Below are positions 42,877 to 54,735 of a stretch of DNA of 64,000 bases, piece by piece. Each line of letters opens with the position of its first letter. Positions within the stretch are counted from its first letter, which is position 1. The stretch comes from DATHAP01 sp963762865 (GTDB lineage Bacteria > Actinomycetota > Actinomycetes > JACCUZ01), in assembly GCA_963762865.1 (NCBI GenBank), contig CAVXNC010000011.1:124001-188000 (forward strand), written 5' to 3'. Under the pieces are notes generated by a model. The model did no database searches and had not been told where the DNA came from. It saw only the letters and a list, made by a program, of their open reading frames with translations. The position numbers were made by a program, and so were the translations under genes.

Positions 42877-42919
42877 CGCCTCACCCTTCCACACCGGCTC
42901 GGCCTCGTAGGCTGCCCGC

Positions 42920-43402
42920 GTGTCCCCCGCCGCCGAGCTCCTCGTCCTGCTGGTGATGCTCGTGGGACTGGTGGGCGTCGTGGTCCCCGTGCTGCCGGGC
43001 CTGCTGCTCGTCTGGGCGGCCGGCGTCGCGTGGGCCTGGATCGGCGGTGGGGCGGCCGCCTGGGCGGTCGCCGGTGTCCTCACGGTCCTGCTGGTCGTCG
43101 GCACCGTCGTCAAGTACGCCCTCCCCGCCCGGTCCGCGACCGGCACCGGCGCACCACGCAGCACGCTCGTCGCCGGGGCGGTCGGCGCCCTGGTCGGCTT
43201 CTTCGTGATCCCGGTCGTCGGCGTGGTGGTCGGCGGGGTGGGCGCGGTCTACCTGGCCGAGCGGTCGCGCCTGGGGGCGCACGGCCCGGCGTGGCGGTCC
43301 ACCCGTGCCGTTCTGGTCGGCATCGGCCTGGGCCTGCTGGTGGAGCTGGCCACCGGCGTCGTCATGATCGGCGTCTGGGGTGCGGCGGCGATCGCCACCT
43401 AG
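42920..43402 (+). CDS. DUF456 family membrane protein
   Basis: 160 residues, strongly hydrophobic, about four helices with the Gly-rich repeats typical of DUF456: 'VGVVVPVLPGLLLVWAA' and 'LVGFFVIPVVGVVVGGVGAVYLAE'. Its function is unknown. A GTG start is used. The end is followed by two copies of CCTAGCCGTA around the stop and then the convergent pyk gene, 42 bp away. Confidence 0.85.
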   Translation: MSPAAELLVLLVMLVGLVGVVVPVLPGLLLVWAAGVAWAWIGGGAAAWAVAGVLTVLLVVGTVVKYALPARSATGTGAPRSTLVAGAVGALVGFFVIPVVGVVVGGVGAVYLAERSRLGAHGPAWRSTRAVLVGIGLGLLVELATGVVMIGVWGAAAIAT

Positions 43403-43444
43403 CCGTACCTAGCCGTAGCTGTCGACGCCCGGGGAGTCGCCGGG

Positions 43445-44869
43445 TCAGGGCCGCGGCGCAGCGTCGCCGATGCGGTGCACCCGCATGGCGTTGGTCGAGC
43501 CGCTCGTCCCGGGCGGGCTCCCGGCCACGATGACCACGAGGTCGCCGACCCGGACACGGCCCTCGCCGAGCAGCGCCGAGTCGACCTGCCGCACCATCTC
43601 GTCCGTGTGCTTGACCATCGGCGTGAGGAACGTCTCGACTCCCCAGACCAGGGCCAGCTGGCTGCGTACGGCCTGCTCCGGGGTGAACGCCAGCAGCGGG
43701 ATCGGCGATCGGAGCCGGGACATCCGGCGTGCCGAGTCGCCGCTCTGGGTGAACGCGACGAGGAAGCGCGCGCCGAGCAGCTCACCGACCTCCGCGGCAG
43801 CCCGGGTGATGGCACCGCCCTTGGTCCGGGGACGGCCCTCGAGCGGCGGCACCGAGGACAGCGCGTTGTCCTCGATCTTGGCGATGATCTTCGCCATCGT
43901 CTCGACCGCGACGATGGGGTGCGCGCCCACACTGGTCTCGCCGGAGAGCATCAGGGCGTCGGCGCCGTCCAGCACGGCGTTGGCGACGTCGGAGACCTCC
44001 GCGCGGGTCGGCCGCGACGACTCGATCATCGACTCCAGCATCTGGGTGGCGACGATGACCGGCTTGGCGGCCCGTCGGGCCAGGGTGATCGCCCGGGTCT
44101 GCACGAGCGGTACGTCCTCGAGCGGCAGCTCGACGCCGAGGTCACCCCGGGCCACCATGATGCCGTCGAACGCGGCGACGATCTCGGCGAGCCGGTCCAC
44201 CGCCTGCGGCTTCTCGATCTTGGCGAGGACCGGGATCCGCACGCCTTCCTCGTCCATGATCCGCCGGACGTCCTTGACGTCGTCCGCGCCGCGGACGAAG
44301 GACAGCGCGATGAGGTCGGCCTGGAGGTGCAGCGCCCAGCGCAGGTCCGCGACGTCCTTCTCCGACAGGGCAGGCACGCTGACCGCGACCCCGGGCAGGT
44401 TGATCCCCTTGTGGTCGGAGACCTTGCCGCCCTCGACGACCGTCGTGACCACCCGCGGACCGTCGACCTCGGTGCACTGCAGGGCGACCTTGCCGTCATC
44501 GATCAGCAGCCGGTCGCCGGCCCGCACGTCGCCCGGCAGGCCGTCGTACGTCGTCGACACCTCGCGCACGTCGCCCGGGACGTCCTCGGTGGTGATGGTG
44601 AACTGCGCGCCGTTCTCCAGGCTGACCGGGCCGGCGGCGAAGCTGCCGAGCCGGATCTTCGGACCCTGCAGGTCGACCAGGACCGCGACGCCGCGCTTGC
44701 TCTCGTCGGACGCCCGCCGGACCTGGGTGTAGACGGCCTCGTGGTCGGCGTGGTCGCCGTGGCTGAGGTTGAGGCGGGCGACGTCCATGCCGGCATCGAC
44801 GAGGGCACGTACCTGCGCCTCGCTGGACGTGGCGGGACCGAGGGTGCAGACGATCTTGGCGCGGCGCAC
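43445..44869 (-). CDS. pyk: Pyruvate kinase
   Basis: 474 residues, a complete type I/II pyruvate kinase. 'KIVCTLGPATSSEAQVRALV' opens the barrel, followed by the substrate-binding 'MDVARLNLSHG', 'LVDLQGPKIRLG', the active-site 'ILAKIEKPQAVDRL'-like segment with the catalytic Lys, and 'MVARGDLGVELPLEDV'. The C-terminal domain is normal. It converts phosphoenolpyruvate and ADP to pyruvate and ATP. GTG start at 44869. The gene stands alone between a convergent membrane gene and the PfpI gene. Confidence 0.95.
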   Translation of the reverse strand: MRRAKIVCTLGPATSSEAQVRALVDAGMDVARLNLSHGDHADHEAVYTQVRRASDESKRGVAVLVDLQGPKIRLGSFAAGPVSLENGAQFTITTEDVPGDVREVSTTYDGLPGDVRAGDRLLIDDGKVALQCTEVDGPRVVTTVVEGGKVSDHKGINLPGVAVSVPALSEKDVADLRWALHLQADLIALSFVRGADDVKDVRRIMDEEGVRIPVLAKIEKPQAVDRLAEIVAAFDGIMVARGDLGVELPLEDVPLVQTRAITLARRAAKPVIVATQMLESMIESSRPTRAEVSDVANAVLDGADALMLSGETSVGAHPIVAVETMAKIIAKIEDNALSSVPPLEGRPRTKGGAITRAAAEVGELLGARFLVAFTQSGDSARRMSRLRSPIPLLAFTPEQAVRSQLALVWGVETFLTPMVKHTDEMVRQVDSALLGEGRVRVGDLVVIVAGSPPGTSGSTNAMRVHRIGDAAPRP

Positions 44870-44958
44870 CCCCCGAGCCTAGGGCGCGGGGGGTGCGGGA
44901 AGACGCGATGGTCCGAGTGGTGGGCGGACCAGGGCGGGTGTGGGTGGTGCCGCAGCGA

Positions 44959-45516
44959 TCAGCTTGCTGCGACGCGGTCGACCAGCTCGCCGCAGAACGC
45001 CTTGAGGTCGTCCGGCTTGCGGCTGGTGACCAGCACGTTGGGGCCGTTCTCGCAGACCACGACCTCCTCGTCGACCCAGTCGGCGCCGGCGTTGCGCAGG
45101 TCGGTCTGCAGGCTCGGCCACGACGTGACGCGGCGGCCGCGCACGACGTCGGCCTCGACGAGTGTCCATGGCGCGTGGCAGATCGCCGCGACCGGCTTGC
45201 CGCCGTCGAAGAACGCCTTGGCGAAGGCGACTGCCTTCGGCTGGGTACGCAGGTAGTCAGGGTTGGCCACGCCGCCGGGCAGGACGAGCCCGTCGTAGTC
45301 GGCTGCCTTCGCCTGCTCGACGGTGGTGTCGACGTCGAAGGTGTCGGCCTTGTCGAGGTGGTTGTAGCCCTGAACGGTGCCGGAGTCCGTGGACACGAGC
45401 GTCGGTGTGCCGCCGGCCTCCTGGACCGCCTTCCACGGCTCGGTCAGCTCGACCTGCTCGATCCCCTCCGGGGCGACGAGGAATGCCACGGTCTTGCCCT
45501 TGAGCGTGCTCGACAT
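44959..45516 (-). CDS. DJ-1/PfpI family protein (general stress protein 18-like)
   Basis: 185 residues. The nucleophile elbow is 'VAAICHAPWTLVEAD' (Cys in CHAPW), the glutamate is in 'VAPEGIEQVELTEPW', and 'LVLPGGVANPDYLR' lies between. PfpI/YhbO-type proteins act as chaperones, proteases or deglycases under oxidative stress; which applies is not visible. AGGAG stands 8 nt before the ATG at 45516. It is transcribed away from the subtilase end with a hairpin between them. Confidence 0.9.
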   Translation of the reverse strand: MSSTLKGKTVAFLVAPEGIEQVELTEPWKAVQEAGGTPTLVSTDSGTVQGYNHLDKADTFDVDTTVEQAKAADYDGLVLPGGVANPDYLRTQPKAVAFAKAFFDGGKPVAAICHAPWTLVEADVVRGRRVTSWPSLQTDLRNAGADWVDEEVVVCENGPNVLVTSRKPDDLKAFCGELVDRVAAS

Positions 45517-45620
45517 GAAGACATCTCCTTCTGGCTCGGTTCGGGGGACCCATAGCGCCTCCCCGGGCCTCGTCGCCGAAAACCCGGTTGCTGCGCAGCC
45601 CGCGTGACCCGTGCCACTGC

Positions 45621-45676
45621 GTGACAACGGCCGGCCCGGAGGCGGGTCTCCCCGCGGCCGGACCGGCCGTCGTCAC
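45621..45676. terminator. Large inverted repeat after the subtilase gene
   Basis: Arms 45621-45634 and 45663-45676 pair over 14 positions with one mismatch; the 28-nt loop is itself GC-rich and can fold. On the minus strand it lies 50 nt behind the subtilase stop and about 100 nt before the PfpI start, consistent with a terminator or a leader structure for the latter. Confidence 0.45.
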
Positions 45677-45725
45677 CTACCGTGCCGGCTGCCTCTGGCG
45701 GGCAGCCAGGCACGGCCCCCGTGGT

Positions 45726-47507
45726 CTAGCCGGCCCCGGTCACCGTCCGGTAGGCGTCGACGATCCCATCGCCGTAGAACCCGTTGAAATCGGGCCCGCC
45801 TACGCATGTGGCGTTGAACGACGCGTCACGGCCCTCGTTCGTGTAGGTCTGCAGACGCGGTTCCGGGCAGGCGTGGTCGCGCGCCGAGTCCATGACGCGT
45901 GTGCGGACCCCGGCCGGCGAGGCACCGAACGTGTTCGCGTCGGTGCCGGAGCCGAGAACGCTCACGGCCAGCGCGGCCACACCGGTGGCATGCGGTGACG
46001 CCATCGAGGTGCCCTGCAGGTAGGCGTACCAGCCGCAGTCCTCCGGCGCGGCGGCGCCGGCCGGGCAGCTCTTGATGACGCCGTTGGCCGCCCCGAGCTT
46101 GGTGATCTGGCCGTTCTTCTTCGCCTGGCCCTCGTCGACAAGCGCGTTGAAGGGGTAGGTCGACAGGATCAGGTTCTCGTTGGTGCGGTGCGTCGGGGTG
46201 CCGAAGCCGTCACGGAACCAGCCGCCCGGCGCCGAGACCTCGATCTCGCCCTTCGCCTCCGGGGTGCTGTTCGGCAGCCCGGTGGAGTAGTTCGAGTAGT
46301 CGGCCTTGGTGGTCGACGGGCCGAGGGCCGAGACACCGATGACGGTCGGGTGCTCGACCGGCAGGTCGGTGCACTGCGAGTCGACGATGGTCCGCGGGTG
46401 CGCAGCACCAGCGGGGTAGTCCGGGCTCGAGGTGTCGACACGCGGGTTCGACAGGTCCTCGTGGTTGTTGCCGAGGCTGCCGACCAGCGACACGCCCTTG
46501 CCGGTCGCGTAGCTGAGCGCACGGTCCATGGTCTCGAGGACCAGCCTCTGCTGCGCGATCTCGGCGGTGGTGTCCTCCTTGGCCCCGCCGATGCAGTTGT
46601 AGAGCCATGGGTCGACGTAGAAGGACATGTTGATGACGTCGAGGCCGATGTCCGCACCGTAGGTGAGGGCGTTGGCGACCGGGTCGAGGAAGAGGTAGCC
46701 CGAGTCCTGGCCACCGCGGATGCTCACCAGGGTGACGCCGGGTGCGACACCCGACAGGCCGAAGCCGTCGGCTGCTGCCGCGACGGTGCCCGCCACGTGC
46801 GTGCCGTGCCCAGAGTCGTCCCAGAGGTCCGGGTCCTTGCAGTTCGCGAACTCGCACGGGCCGTCGACGTCGGGCATGTCGACGACGAAGTTCTTCGACA
46901 GGCTCCGATCGACCTGAGCGGCGAGGTCGGGCTGGCGGGCGTCGATGCCCGAGTCGAGGATGCCGACCCGCACCCGCTTGTCGCCGTCGTTGATCGACCG
47001 CGCGTCGTACGCGTTGACCATGTCCAGGCCCCAGAGCTTGCTGTCCAGCGGGTCCGGCGGCAGCGCGTTGGCGGTTGTTGTCGGAGTGTCGGCGGTGACG
47101 GCAGCCGTGCCCTTGTTCTTGGCGCCCTCGTGCTCCTTCTCGACCTTGCGGCCGACCGATGCGGCGCTCGGCGCGTAGCCGATGGCCCGATCCTTGGCAG
47201 CGGCCGCGACAGCGTCGGCGCCGCGCGCCTTGGCTGCGAAGCCCTTGGTCGAGGTCCGGACGGTGTAGAGGCCGATGGCCTTGTTCGCCTCGACGACGCG
47301 GCCGCCCAGGTCCTTGATGGCGGCCCGGGTCTCGGCGCCGGTCGCATCGGCGGCGCCGAGGACCAGGACGGTCTGCGGGCTGGCGGTGCGACCGGTCTGG
47401 CCGGTCCGGGTGGTGTCGGCGCCGGCGGTGGTGGTGCCGACGATCGTGGTGCCCGCCAGGGCGGCAGCGATGGCTGCTGCTGCGGCGAGGGGTCTGCGGA
47501 GTCGCAC
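45726..47507 (-). CDS. Secreted S8 family serine peptidase (subtilase)
   Basis: 593 residues. A signal peptide (basic 'MRLRRP', Ala-rich core, cut near 'AGA') is followed by an inhibitor-like prodomain (about 45-125) and an Ala/Lys/Thr-rich link. The triad is complete: Asp185 in 'GILDSGIDA', His234 in 'DDSGHGTHVAGT' and Ser501 in 'QGTSMASPHATG', with 'DVINMSFYVDPW' between. The C-terminus has two Cys-containing segments that may form a disulfide. It is exported and degrades proteins outside the cell. GGAGG precedes the GTG start by 7 nt. Confidence 0.93.
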   Translation of the reverse strand: MRLRRPLAAAAAIAAALAGTTIVGTTTAGADTTRTGQTGRTASPQTVLVLGAADATGAETRAAIKDLGGRVVEANKAIGLYTVRTSTKGFAAKARGADAVAAAAKDRAIGYAPSAASVGRKVEKEHEGAKNKGTAAVTADTPTTTANALPPDPLDSKLWGLDMVNAYDARSINDGDKRVRVGILDSGIDARQPDLAAQVDRSLSKNFVVDMPDVDGPCEFANCKDPDLWDDSGHGTHVAGTVAAAADGFGLSGVAPGVTLVSIRGGQDSGYLFLDPVANALTYGADIGLDVINMSFYVDPWLYNCIGGAKEDTTAEIAQQRLVLETMDRALSYATGKGVSLVGSLGNNHEDLSNPRVDTSSPDYPAGAAHPRTIVDSQCTDLPVEHPTVIGVSALGPSTTKADYSNYSTGLPNSTPEAKGEIEVSAPGGWFRDGFGTPTHRTNENLILSTYPFNALVDEGQAKKNGQITKLGAANGVIKSCPAGAAAPEDCGWYAYLQGTSMASPHATGVAALAVSVLGSGTDANTFGASPAGVRTRVMDSARDHACPEPRLQTYTNEGRDASFNATCVGGPDFNGFYGDGIVDAYRTVTGAG

Positions 47508-47653
47508 GGGTATGCCTCCAGAAGGTGCTGCGGCCTGCCGCGGTGCGGGCAGGTGTGACCCGGCTCACCCTGCCACAAAACCTCCGAAACCCGACAACCC
47601 GGGCGCCCACCCGGGACCCCTGTGACCCGTGGGACGGGCGGACGGAGGGCGGA

Positions 47654-47741
47654 GCGAGGGGCGGCGGTGGCCGAGCGTGGCGGGTCTGGCGGGAGGCCGA
47701 GCTTGCGAGGCCGGATGGGCGAGGACACCACCGCCCCTCGC
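47654..47741. repeat. Inverted repeat in the gltD-subtilase gap
   Basis: GCGAGGGGCGG (47654-47664) and CCGCCCCTCGC (47731-47741) are exact reverse complements 66 bp apart, in the 268-bp space behind gltD and before the subtilase. The area is very GC-rich with further partial repeats. It may stop gltBD transcription; the remainder of the gap should contain the subtilase promoter, which I cannot place. Confidence 0.35.
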
Positions 47742-47775
47742 GCAGCCCTGCACCCAGGACGCTGCCGAAGCGCCG

Positions 47776-49243
<1,468 letters not shown>

Positions 49244-49251
<8 letters not shown>

Positions 49252-52200
49252 GGGAGGCCTCCATGATCGCGTCCAGGGTCTCTTGGCTGTCCTCGTCGAA
49301 GCCGGCCTCGAGGGCCGCCGCGCGGGCGGTCAGCACGAACTTGTAGTCGCGGGGCATCACCTTGGTGAAGCGGCCCGCGGCCTGCGCCCAGTCCGCGAGC
49401 AGCGCCCGGCCGACGGCCGACCCAGTCTCGTCGGTGTGCTTGTGCACGAGGTGGTGCACGAGGTCGACGTCCTCCGGGTCAAGGGCCTCGAGGTCGACCA
49501 TCTCGGTGTTGACGCGCGCCTCGCGCAGGTCGAGGACGTACGCCGTCCCGCCGGACATCCCGGCGGCCAGGTTGCGCCCGACGGGGCCGAGGATCACGAC
49601 CGTGCCGCCGGTCATGTACTCGCAGCCGTGGTCGCCGACCCCCTCGACGACCGCGGTGGCACCCGAGTTGCGTACCGCGAAGCGCTCCCCCACCAGGCCG
49701 CGCACGAAGACCTCGCCCGCTGTGGCTCCGTAGAGCAGGACGTTGCCCGCGACGACGTTGCGCTCCGCGACGAGCGAGGCACGCGGGGCCGGTCGGACCA
49801 CCAGCCGCCCGCCGGAGAGACCCTTGCCGAGGTAGTCGTTGGCGTCGCCGTGCAGCCGCAGCGTGATGCCACGCGGCAGGAAGGCGCCGAAGGACTGGCC
49901 GGCCGACCCGGTCAGCGTGATGTCGATGGTGTCGTCGGGCAGCCCCGGGCCGCCGTACCGTCGGGTGACCTCCGAGCCGAGCATGGTGCCGACCGTGCGG
50001 TTGACGTTGCGGACGGGGACCTCGAGGCGCACCGGCTGGCCGAGCTCGAGGGCGTCGGAGCAGCGCGCGATCAGCTCGTTGTCCAGCGCCTTGAGCAGCC
50101 CGTGGTCCTGCACGGTGACCCGTCGCCGCGGCGTGCCCTCGGGCAGGTCCGGCACGTGCAGCACCGGCGAGAGGTCGAGGCCGTGCGCCTTCCAGTGGTC
50201 GACCGCACGGGTCGTGTCGAGCACCTCGGCGCGGCCGATCGCCTCGTCGAGGCTGCGGAAGCCGAGCGAGGCGAGGATCTCGCGCACCTCCTCGGCGATG
50301 TAGGTGAAGAACGTCTCCACGAACTCCGGCTTGCCGCTGAACTTCTTGCGCAGGTCGGGGTTCTGGGTGGCGACGCCGACCGGGCAGGTGTCGAGGTGGC
50401 AGACGCGCATCATGATGCAGCCGCTGACGACCAGCGGCGCGGTGGCGAACCCGTACTCCTCGGCGCCCAGCAGTGCCGCGACCACGACATCGCGGCCGGT
50501 CTTGAGCTGGCCGTCGGTCTGCACGACGATCCGGTCGCGCAGGCCGTTGAGCAGCAGCGTCTGCTGGGTCTCGGCGAGCCCGAGCTCCCACGGCGTGCCG
50601 GCGTGCTTGAGCGACGTGAGCGGTGAGGCTCCGGTGCCTCCGTCGTGGCCGGAGATGAGGACGACGTCGGCGTGCGCCTTGCTGACGCCGGCGGCGACCG
50701 TGCCGACGCCCACCTCGGCGACGAGCTTGACGTGGACCCGCGCCCGGTCGTTGGCGTTCTTCAGGTCGTGGATCAGCTGGGCGAGGTCCTCGATCGAGTA
50801 GATGTCGTGATGCGGAGGTGGGGAGATCAGGCCGACGCCCGGCGTCGAGTGCCTGGTGCGCGCGATCCACGGGTAGACCTTGTTGCCGGGCAGCTGTCCG
50901 CCTTCGCCCGGCTTCGCCCCCTGCGCCATCTTGATCTGCAGGTCGTCGGCGTTGACGAGGTACTCGCTGGTGACGCCGAAGCGGCCGCTCGCCACCTGCT
51001 TGACCGCGGAGCGCCGGAGGTCGCCGTTGTCGTCGGCGACGAAGCGGTCCGGGTCCTCGCCGCCCTCACCGGTGTTGGACTTGCCGCCGAGGCGGTTCAT
51101 CGCGATGGCCAGCGTCTCGTGGGCCTCCTGCGAGATCGAGCCGTAGGACATCGCGCCGGTGGAGAACCGCTTCACGATCTCCTCGACCGGCTCGACCTCG
51201 TCGATCGGCACCGGTGGGCGGCCCGAGGCGTCGGCGTCCTTGAAGCGGAAGAGCCCGCGCAGCGTCATCAGCCGCTCGGCCTGCTCGTCCACCTCGGACG
51301 TGTACTGCTTGAAGACGTCGTAGCGGCGGGCGCGCGTCGCGTGCTGCAGCCGGAAGACCGTCTGCGGGTTGAAGAGGTGCAGCTCGCCCTCGCGACGCCA
51401 CTGGTACTCGCCACCCACGTCCAGGGTCCGGTGCGTGGGCGGGGTGCCGCTGCGCGGGTAGGCGACCGCGTGGCGGCGGGCGACCTCCGTGGCCAGCACC
51501 TCGAGCCCGATGCCGCCCAGCTTCGACGACGTACCCGTGAAGTACTTGTCGACCAGGGCCTGGTCGAGGCCGACGGCCTCGAAGACCTGCGCGCCGTGGT
51601 AGGACGCGACGGTCGAGATGCCCATCTTGGACATCACCTTGAGCACGCCCTTGCCGAGCGCCTTGATCAGGTTGCGCACCGCCTTCTCGGGCGCGACGTC
51701 GCCGACCAGGCCGCGGCGCGCCAGGTCCTCGACCGACTCCATGGCGAGGTACGGGTTGACCGCCGAGGCGCCGTAGCCGATGAGCAGCGCGACGTGGTGC
51801 ACCTCGCGCACGTCCCCGGCCTCGACGACCAGACCGACCTGCGTGCGGGTGCGCTGCCGGATCAGGTGGTGGTGCACCGCGCTGGTCAGCAGCAGCGACG
51901 GGATCGGCGCCCACTCGGCGTCGGCGTCACGGTCGGTGAGCACGATGAACCGGGCGCCGCGAGCGACCGACTCGGACACCTCGGTGAAGATGTCCTCCAG
52001 GACCGACTGCAGCGCGGGCCCGCCGCCGGAGACCGGGTAGAGGCCGCGGATCCGGACGGTCGCGAAGCCAGGCATGTCGCCGTCGCGGTTGATCTGCTGG
52101 ATCTTGGCGAGCTCGTCGTTGTCGATGACCGGGAAGTCGAGCACGACCTGCCGGCAGTGCGCGGGGGTGGCGGTCAGCAGGTTCTTGTCCGGGCCGATCG

Positions 52201-53821
52201 CGGTGCCGAGGCTGGTGACCAGCTCCTCGCGGATCGCGTCCAGCGGCGGGTTGGTGACCTGGGCGAAGAGCTGGCTGAAGTAGTCGAAGAGCAACCGCGG
52301 CCGCTGCGACAGCACGGCGATCGGGGTGTCGGTGCCCATCGAGCCGATCGGTTCGGCGCCTGCCCTGGCCATCGGCGTGAGCAGGACGCGCAGCTCCTCC
52401 TCGGTGTAGCCGAAGCTCTGCTGGCGGCGGGTGACGCTCGCGTGGGTGTGCACGACGTGCTCACGCTCGGGCAGGTCGGCGAGGTGCACCTGACCGGCGT
52501 GCAGCCACTCGTCGTAGGGCGCCTCCGCGGCCAGCTCGGCCTTGATCTCCGCGTCGTCGACGATCCGCCCGCGGTCGGTGTCGACGAGGAACATCCGGCC
52601 GGGCTGCAGGCGGCCCTTGCGCACGACGGTCTCGGGGTCGAGGTCGAGCACGCCGACCTCGCTGGCGAGCACCACCAGGCCGTCCTGGGTGACCCAGTAG
52701 CGGCTGGGGCGCAGGCCGTTGCGGTCCAGCACGGCACCGATCAGGCTGCCGTCGGTGAAGGTGATGCAGGCCGGACCGTCCCACGGCTCCATCAGCGCGG
52801 CGTGGAACTCGTAGAACGCGCGCCGCGCCGGGTCCATCTCGGTGTGGTTCTCCCACGCCTCCGGGATCATCATCAGCACGGCGTGCGGGAGGCTGCGGCC
52901 GCCGAGGTGCAGCAGCTCGAGGACCTCGTCGAAGGCCGCCGAGTCGCTCGCACCGGGCGTGCACACCGGCATGAGCCGCCGAAGGTCGCCCGGGATGACG
53001 TCACTGGTCAGCTGGCTCTCGCGGGCGGCCATCCAGTTGCGGTTGCCCTTGACGGTGTTGATCTCGCCGTTGTGCGCGATCAGCCGGTAGGGGTGCGCGA
53101 GCGGCCAGCTCGGGAAGGTGTTGGTCGAGAACCGCGAGTGCACCAGCGCGAGCTCGGTGACGTAGCGCCGGTCGGACAGGTCGGGGAAGAACGGCTCGAG
53201 CTGGCCGGTGGTGAGCATGCCCTTGTAGACGATCGTGCGGCTGGACAGCGACGGGAAGTAGACCCCGGCCTCGCGCTCGGCTCGCTTGCGCAGGCAGAAG
53301 GCCATCCGCTCCAGCGCCATCCCGAAGACCCGCCCGGTGGCGGCCGCGACGACCAGCTGGCGGAGGCGAGGCAGGACCGTGCGCGCCGTCGTGCCGAGCA
53401 GTCCCGGAGTCGTCGGTACGTCGCGCCAGCCCAGGACGCGCAGGCCCTCCTCGGCGGCCAGCGACTCGACGGCCGACCGGGCCGCGGCCTCGGCGGCGTC
53501 GTCGTCGGGGAGGAAGGCCGTACCGACGGCGTAGGAGCCCTTGTCGGGCAGCTCGAAGGGCATCACCTCGCGCAGGAAGGCGTCCGGGACCTGCGTGAGG
53601 ATCCCGGCCCCGTCGCCCGAGTCCGGCTCGGCGCCCGAGGCACCGCGGTGGTCGAGGTTGCGCAGCGCGGTGAGCGCCTGGTCGACGATCTCGTGGGTCG
53701 CGACGCCGGACAGCGTGGCGATGAAGGCGACCCCGCAGGCGTCCCGCTCGGTGGCCGGGTCGTAGAGACCCTGCGCAGGAGGCTGGGCGGAGAAGGGCAG
53801 GGGGCTGGGCTGGGTGGACAT
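49244..53821 (-). CDS. gltB: Glutamate synthase large subunit
   Basis: 1525 residues, the usual length. The N-terminal nucleophile Cys29 is in 'ERDACGVAFIATLSG' after a short propeptide, as required for the class II glutaminase. A central domain, the FMN/synthase barrel ('MSYGSISQEAHETLAIAMN', 'GGKSNTGEGGEDPDRF'), the [3Fe-4S] cysteines ('CIMMRVCHLDTCPVGVATQ') and the C-terminal GXGXG beta helix ('MTGGTVVILGPVGRNLAAGM') follow. It frees ammonia from glutamine and makes glutamate from 2-oxoglutarate. I chose the ATG at 53821, preceded by AGGAAGGA; the longer frame to 53893 looks non-coding. Confidence 0.95.
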
Positions 53822-53945
53822 GCCGGCCGTCCTTCCTCGTCGATCGTCAGCGTCGATGGTCTGCAACGTGTGACATCGACCGAGGGACAGCACTGGCCCT
53901 GCGGTACGACGACGACTCTAGCGGCGCGCGCCCGCCCAGCGGCGA

Positions 53946-53970
53946 AACCTGTCCGTAACGCGGACAGGTT
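53946..53970. terminator. Perfect hairpin between the VIT gene and gltB
   Basis: AACCTGTCCG-TAACG-CGGACAGGTT is an exact 10-bp stem with a 5-nt loop. On the minus strand it follows the VIT-family gene by about 35 nt and the sequence after the stem begins TTTCGC. It may end the trp-lgt-VIT transcript or act in gltB control. Confidence 0.5.
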
Positions 53971-53975
53971 CCCCT

Positions 53976-53995
53976 CTGTCAGACCGGTCAGACAG
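53976..53995. promoter_or_regulatory. Palindromic site between the VIT gene and gltB
   Basis: CTGTC-A-GACC-GGTC-A-GACAG is a 20-bp palindrome with two symmetric mismatches, 5 bp from the preceding hairpin. Its shape is that of a dimeric repressor or activator site. It does not match the GlnR consensus well, so the regulator is unknown. Confidence 0.35.
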
Positions 53996-54006
53996 GTCGG
54001 ACGCGG

Positions 54007-54735
54007 TCAGGCGAGGCCGGAGGCGCCGACCAGCGTGCCCACGCCGAAGGTCACCGCGGCGGCCACCGCACCCACGGCGACCTGGCGCGTGCCGCCGAAC
54101 CACCACGGGCGCGGTGTGAGCTTGGTGACGAAGGCGCCGCACAGGAAGAGCCCGGCCACGGTGAGCACCAGGGCCGGCAGCATCGAGGTCGCTCCGAACA
54201 GGTAGGGCAGGACCGGCAGGAACGCCCCGACGGCGAAGGACAGGAACGACGAGCCGGCCGCCAGGGTGGCCGAGGGCAGGTCGGCCGGGTCGAGCCCGAG
54301 CTCCTCGCGGACGTGCACGTCCAGGACGGCGTCGGCGTCCTTGGACAGCTGCCGGGCCACCTCGCGGGCCAGGTCTGGCTCGAGCCCCTTGGCGACGTAC
54401 ATCTGGGCAAGCTCGAACTCCTCGCCGCGCGGGTTCCGGGCGATCTCGCGCCGCTCGAGCTCGATCTCGGCGAGCGCCTGCTCGGCCTGCGAGCGCACCG
54501 AGATGTACTCCCCCGCCGCCATCGAGAAGGCGCCGGCGGCCAGGCCCGCCAGCCCGGCCAGGAGCACCGTCTTGCTGTCGTCGGTGCCACCGGTGACGCC
54601 GGCGATCAGCGCGAAGTTCGACACCAAGCCGTCCGAGGCACCGAAGACCGCCGGCCGGAGCCAGCCGCCCGTGACGTCGGAGTGCTCGTGGCCGATGCGG
54701 TTCACCTCCTCGGCCGCCCTGCTGTCGCTGGTCAC
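54007..54735 (-). CDS. VIT1/CCC1 family transporter
   Basis: 242 residues. 'VFGASDGLVSNFALIAGVTG' forms the first helix of Fe2+/Mn2+ transporters of the VIT family. A cytoplasmic helical metal-binding region ('YISVRSQAEQALAEIELERR') follows, then three helices. It likely exports or sequesters Fe2+ or Mn2+. The GTG overlaps the lgt stop (GTGA), so it is the last gene of the trp-lgt unit; the hairpin at 53946-53970 follows. Confidence 0.86.
   Translation of the reverse strand: MTSDSRAAEEVNRIGHEHSDVTGGWLRPAVFGASDGLVSNFALIAGVTGGTDDSKTVLLAGLAGLAAGAFSMAAGEYISVRSQAEQALAEIELERREIARNPRGEEFELAQMYVAKGLEPDLAREVARQLSKDADAVLDVHVREELGLDPADLPSATLAAGSSFLSFAVGAFLPVLPYLFGATSMLPALVLTVAGLFLCGAFVTKLTPRPWWFGGTRQVAVGAVAAAVTFGVGTLVGASGLA

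Noticed and set aside
53850..53900. GlnR box upstream of gltB
   Set aside because: GTCAC-N6-CAGAC near 53870 matches only half of the GTnAC-N6-GnAAC consensus.
50645..54205. Plus-strand open frame of 1186 codons
   Set aside because: It is the mirror of gltB in a high-GC region; its Arg/Val/Asp-rich translation has no domain, while gltB on the other strand has every motif.
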